Positions 7,189 through 8,496 of a DNA stretch of 8,496 bases are shown here, piece after piece (position 1 is the stretch's first letter; each line of letters opens with the position of its first letter). This DNA comes from Firmicutes bacterium UBA3936 (GTDB lineage: Bacteria > Bacillota > Dethiobacteria > Dethiobacterales > Dethiobacteraceae). Below the pieces are notes generated by a model. The model was not told the origin of the DNA. It made no database searches and worked only from the letters and a program-made list of their open reading frames with translations. The stretch is from NCBI GenBank assembly GCA_002385745.1, contig DGEC01000026.1, forward strand, positions 1 through 8,496, in the 5' to 3' direction. A program made the translations under genes and the position numbers.

Positions 7189-7220
7189 ATTATTGTAATA
7201 ATTATCTATTGATAGTTATC
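7189..7220. promoter_or_regulatory. Cluster of AT-rich palindromes in the WYL leader, candidate operator
   Basis: Three short palindromes sit side by side: ATTATT-GT-AATAAT (7189-7202), CTAT-TG-ATAG (7206-7215) and GATA-GT-TATC (7211-7220), the last two overlapping. They lie downstream of the predicted promoter, where a bound regulator could block elongation. WYL-type regulators often control their own genes, so an autoregulatory operator is plausible, but AT-rich DNA produces such palindromes easily. Confidence 0.35.
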
Positions 7221-7231
7221 TCAGATGTTCC

Positions 7232-7249
7232 AAGGGGTTGACCCCAGTG
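7232..7249 (+). promoter_or_regulatory. Shine-Dalgarno site inside a GGGG-UUGA-CCCC hairpin
   Basis: AAGGGG (7232-7237) is the only plausible ribosome site for the WYL gene and lies nine bases before GTG 7247. Its four G residues pair perfectly with CCCC at 7242-7245 around the loop TTGA; in DNA the palindrome extends to GGGGT/ACCCC. The stem would hide the ribosome site directly before the start codon. The alternative TTG at 7238 lies in the loop, one base from the Shine-Dalgarno site, so it is unlikely to be the start. Confidence 0.5.
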
Positions 7250-8242
7250 AAAGGCAACATCAAACAGGTTGAGCGACAATTTTATATTCTTTCCCTGCTT
7301 GGCAGTTCCCGGGAGGGATTAAGTGTCAGGGAACTGCATTCCAGGCTGCAAGAAGAAGGAATAAAAGTTTCAGCACGCACCGTGCGCCGGGATCTTGATG
7401 ATCTTACTCTGGCTAATTTTCCCATCTTTGAGGAGAAAAGGGGAAGCTGTACCTATTATGTGCTGAACAGTATGGAATTACGTCCGGTGCCGTTCAGCAT
7501 CAACGGGCTTATTGGTCTCTATTTTCTCAAGGAACTGTTGTACCCGGTATCTTCCTTGCCCGTTATTCAAGATGCCTATGACCTCATTTTCAGGTCCATC
7601 GAGGATCTTCCCCGGCCCGACCGGAAATTTATCCACAGCTTAAGAAAACAATTAAAAATAGATCACCTGCTTATTGACCCCGAGGAGGACATTTCCTTTG
7701 AAATACTGGAAACCTTGAGGGAAGCAATTGCTGAAAACCGGGTTGTAAAAGCCAGCTATTACTCTTTTAGTTCGGATACTGTAACCGAGCGGGAGATTGA
7801 ACCTTACTATATTGTAATCAAGAATCGCCATTACTACTTAATCGGTCACTGTCGCAGACGCGGCGAGGTGCGCGACTTTCGAGTTTCCCGGTTTCATTGC
7901 GTTGAGCCTACCTCTAAACACTTTAGGAAAAAGGACAGCTTCTCCTACGCGGATTATATCAGGTACTCATGGAATATGGTTAAGGATAAAGAGATTTATG
8001 ATATTAAAATAAAGTTTACTCCCCGGATAGCCCGTTTTGTTAAAGAATATGAAAGTTGGCGGGCCGGCCGGTTAAAGGAACTCCCGGACGGTTCCCTTGT
8101 TTTCAGCCGCCGCGTGGCAGGGTTTGAGGAGATTATCCCCTGGGTGCTGAGCTTCGGTGGAGAAGCAGAGGTGCTGAACCCACAGGAGCTGAGGGAGGCG
8201 GTTGTCGGGCACTTGAAAAAGATGCAGTCCGTTTACATGTAA
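7247..8242 (+). CDS. WYL-domain transcriptional regulator (HTH-WYL-WCX)
   Basis: A 331-residue cytoplasmic regulator with the usual three-part WYL layout. The N-terminal winged helix-turn-helix is at about 5-72 (LSVRELHSRLQEEGIKVSAR, then TVRRDLDDL with the recognition helix at 42-53). A helical linker precedes the WYL domain at about 152-222, where YYLIGHC (196-202) stands for the typical W-Y-L core and FRVSRF (211-216) supplies the conserved arginines. A WCX-type C-terminal domain is at about 250-327. WYL domains bind small ligands or nucleic acid, and such proteins control DNA-damage and phage-defence genes in several bacteria (BrxR and CapW are examples). The target here is unknown. I choose GTG 7247 for its nine-base spacing to AAGGGG. 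The gene has its own promoter and stands as a single gene. No clear plus-strand terminator follows it. Confidence 0.92.
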   Translation: MKGNIKQVERQFYILSLLGSSREGLSVRELHSRLQEEGIKVSARTVRRDLDDLTLANFPIFEEKRGSCTYYVLNSMELRPVPFSINGLIGLYFLKELLYPVSSLPVIQDAYDLIFRSIEDLPRPDRKFIHSLRKQLKIDHLLIDPEEDISFEILETLREAIAENRVVKASYYSFSSDTVTEREIEPYYIVIKNRHYYLIGHCRRRGEVRDFRVSRFHCVEPTSKHFRKKDSFSYADYIRYSWNMVKDKEIYDIKIKFTPRIARFVKEYESWRAGRLKELPDGSLVFSRRVAGFEEIIPWVLSFGGEAEVLNPQELREAVVGHLKKMQSVYM

Positions 8243-8280
8243 AGTAGTACGGGAAAGGGACACGGTCTGTCATTGTCTAT

Positions 8281-8289
8281 TGGTATAAT
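8281..8289 (+). promoter_or_regulatory. Isolated extended -10 element, rightward
   Basis: TGGTATAAT is a perfect extended -10 (TGnTATAAT), 39 bases after the WYL stop. No -35 is recognisable upstream, though extended -10 promoters can act without one. A transcript from here would run towards and antisense to the predicted small RNA. No credible reading frame follows it in the window. Confidence 0.35.
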
Positions 8290-8344
8290 GTTTAAGGCGT
8301 ACAAAATTTTTAAAAGTTTAAGGTATTGCTTTCTCTACAAGCAA
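8290..8344. repeat. Short direct and inverted repeats downstream of the WYL gene
   Basis: GTTTAAGG occurs twice (8290-8297 and 8316-8323). TTGCTT (8326-8331) and AAGCAA (8339-8344) can form a 6-bp stem with a 7-nt loop. There is no T-run after it on the plus strand, so it is not a convincing terminator, although it could protect the end of the WYL mRNA. Confidence 0.3.
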
Positions 8345-8355
8345 ATATATAGAAT

Positions 8356-8388
8356 AAAAAACTCCCCGAAGCTGGCTCCTCCGGGGAG
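8356..8388 (-). terminator. Strong intrinsic terminator, leftward
   Basis: On the minus strand CTCCCCG (8388-8382) pairs with CGGGGAG (8368-8362), and the stem extends inward by GAG/CTT including one G-U. The result is 10 bp with a 7-nt loop, followed directly by six T residues (8361-8356). The plus strand lacks a T-run after the hairpin, so it serves leftward transcription only. Confidence 0.85.
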
Positions 8389-8424
8389 AACAGAGAGACA
8401 CTAAAAAAAGTGTCATCTCCAGGC
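8356..8424 (-). ncRNA. Predicted independent small RNA, about 69 nt
   Basis: A near-consensus promoter ends at 8431, so transcription should start near G8424, and the strong terminator stops it at 8356. No credible reading frame fits between them. The first hairpin pairs GACACT (8397-8402) with AGTGTC (8409-8414) around a loop of six identical bases (U in the RNA). It extends outward by four pairs past one bulged base (8393-8396 with 8416-8419). A single-stranded CU-rich stretch joins it to the terminator stem. No minus-strand gene lies downstream before the convergent WYL gene, so this is not an ordinary leader. I do not recognise a known RNA family. Alternatives are a terminated remnant of a lost gene's leader, or the tail of a longer leftward transcript. 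Confidence 0.6.
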
Positions 8425-8430
8425 AACAAC

Positions 8431-8459
8431 ATTATAACATTTTATAAAAAATTTGTCGA
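8431..8459 (-). promoter_or_regulatory. Strong leftward sigma-A promoter with extended -10
   Basis: On the minus strand TCGACA (8459-8454, five of six) is followed by a 17-base spacer and TATAAT (8436-8431, six of six). TG stands at the extended -10 position (TGTTATAAT, 8439-8431). It is the best promoter in the window. A second exact TTGACA lies further upstream (8487-8482) but has no -10 at the right distance. Confidence 0.75.
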
Positions 8460-8477
8460 GATGTAGAAAAACAAAAG

Positions 8478-8496
8478 GTAGTGTCAACTTTTTGTA
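8478..8496. other. Non-coding right edge, possible start of another element
   Basis: The last bases include AGTGTCAACTTTTTGTA (8480-8496), with an outward-facing TTGACA on the minus strand. Insertion-sequence ends can look like this, but with the sequence cut off here no inverted-repeat partner or transposase can be seen. I make no firm call. Confidence 0.15.

Noticed and set aside
8321..8419. 33-codon minus-strand frame starting at the ATG in the small RNA region
   Set aside because: The GGAG abuts the ATG with no spacing, and the frame reads through the first hairpin and the terminator. The peptide has no recognisable character.
8410..8465. Short plus-strand GTG frame at the right edge
   Set aside because: It is about 18 codons long with no ribosome site, and it lies over the leftward promoter.

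Overview
The window suggests a low-to-moderate GC Firmicute, most likely an anaerobic clostridial (Peptococcaceae-like) lineage. The signs are strong GGAGG-type Shine-Dalgarno sites, frequent TTG/GTG starts, consensus sigma-A promoters, U-tract intrinsic terminators and AT-rich intergenic DNA. The lineage is inferred from style and gene families, not from a marker gene. The window holds six genes and no rRNA, tRNA, CRISPR array or complete mobile element.

Layout. Positions 1-2096 (+) hold the C-terminal part of a DUF499 family ATPase-type protein. Its ATPase half lies beyond the left edge. This family is known from anti-phage gene clusters, so the left edge is probably the end of a defence cassette, closed by an intrinsic terminator at 2144-2179. 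On the minus strand follows a two-gene unit, a TetR-type regulator (start TTG at 3239) and a YjbQ/UPF0047 enzyme whose start overlaps the regulator's end by 17 bases. Divergent from it, across 174 bases of regulatory DNA, is a plus-strand operon of a 12-helix MMPL transporter (3414-5468) and a secreted protein with xxxLxxG heptad repeats (5489-7027). A WYL-domain regulator (7247-8242, +) follows with its own promoter and an unusual leader. The last 254 bases are non-coding.

How it may work together. The TetR regulator probably controls itself, YjbQ and the MMPL/heptad operon. The divergent spacer carries four exact copies of GTT-N4-AAC placed around both predicted promoters, which is the best operator candidate here. 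The MMPL protein and the heptad protein look like a membrane transporter with an extracytoplasmic partner, probably for a lipid or amphiphile.

The most novel item is at 8356-8460 on the minus strand. A near-consensus extended -10 promoter is followed by two hairpins, the second a textbook terminator. This predicts an independent RNA of about 69 nt in the gap after the WYL gene, with a CU-rich stretch between its hairpins that is complementary to Shine-Dalgarno sequences.
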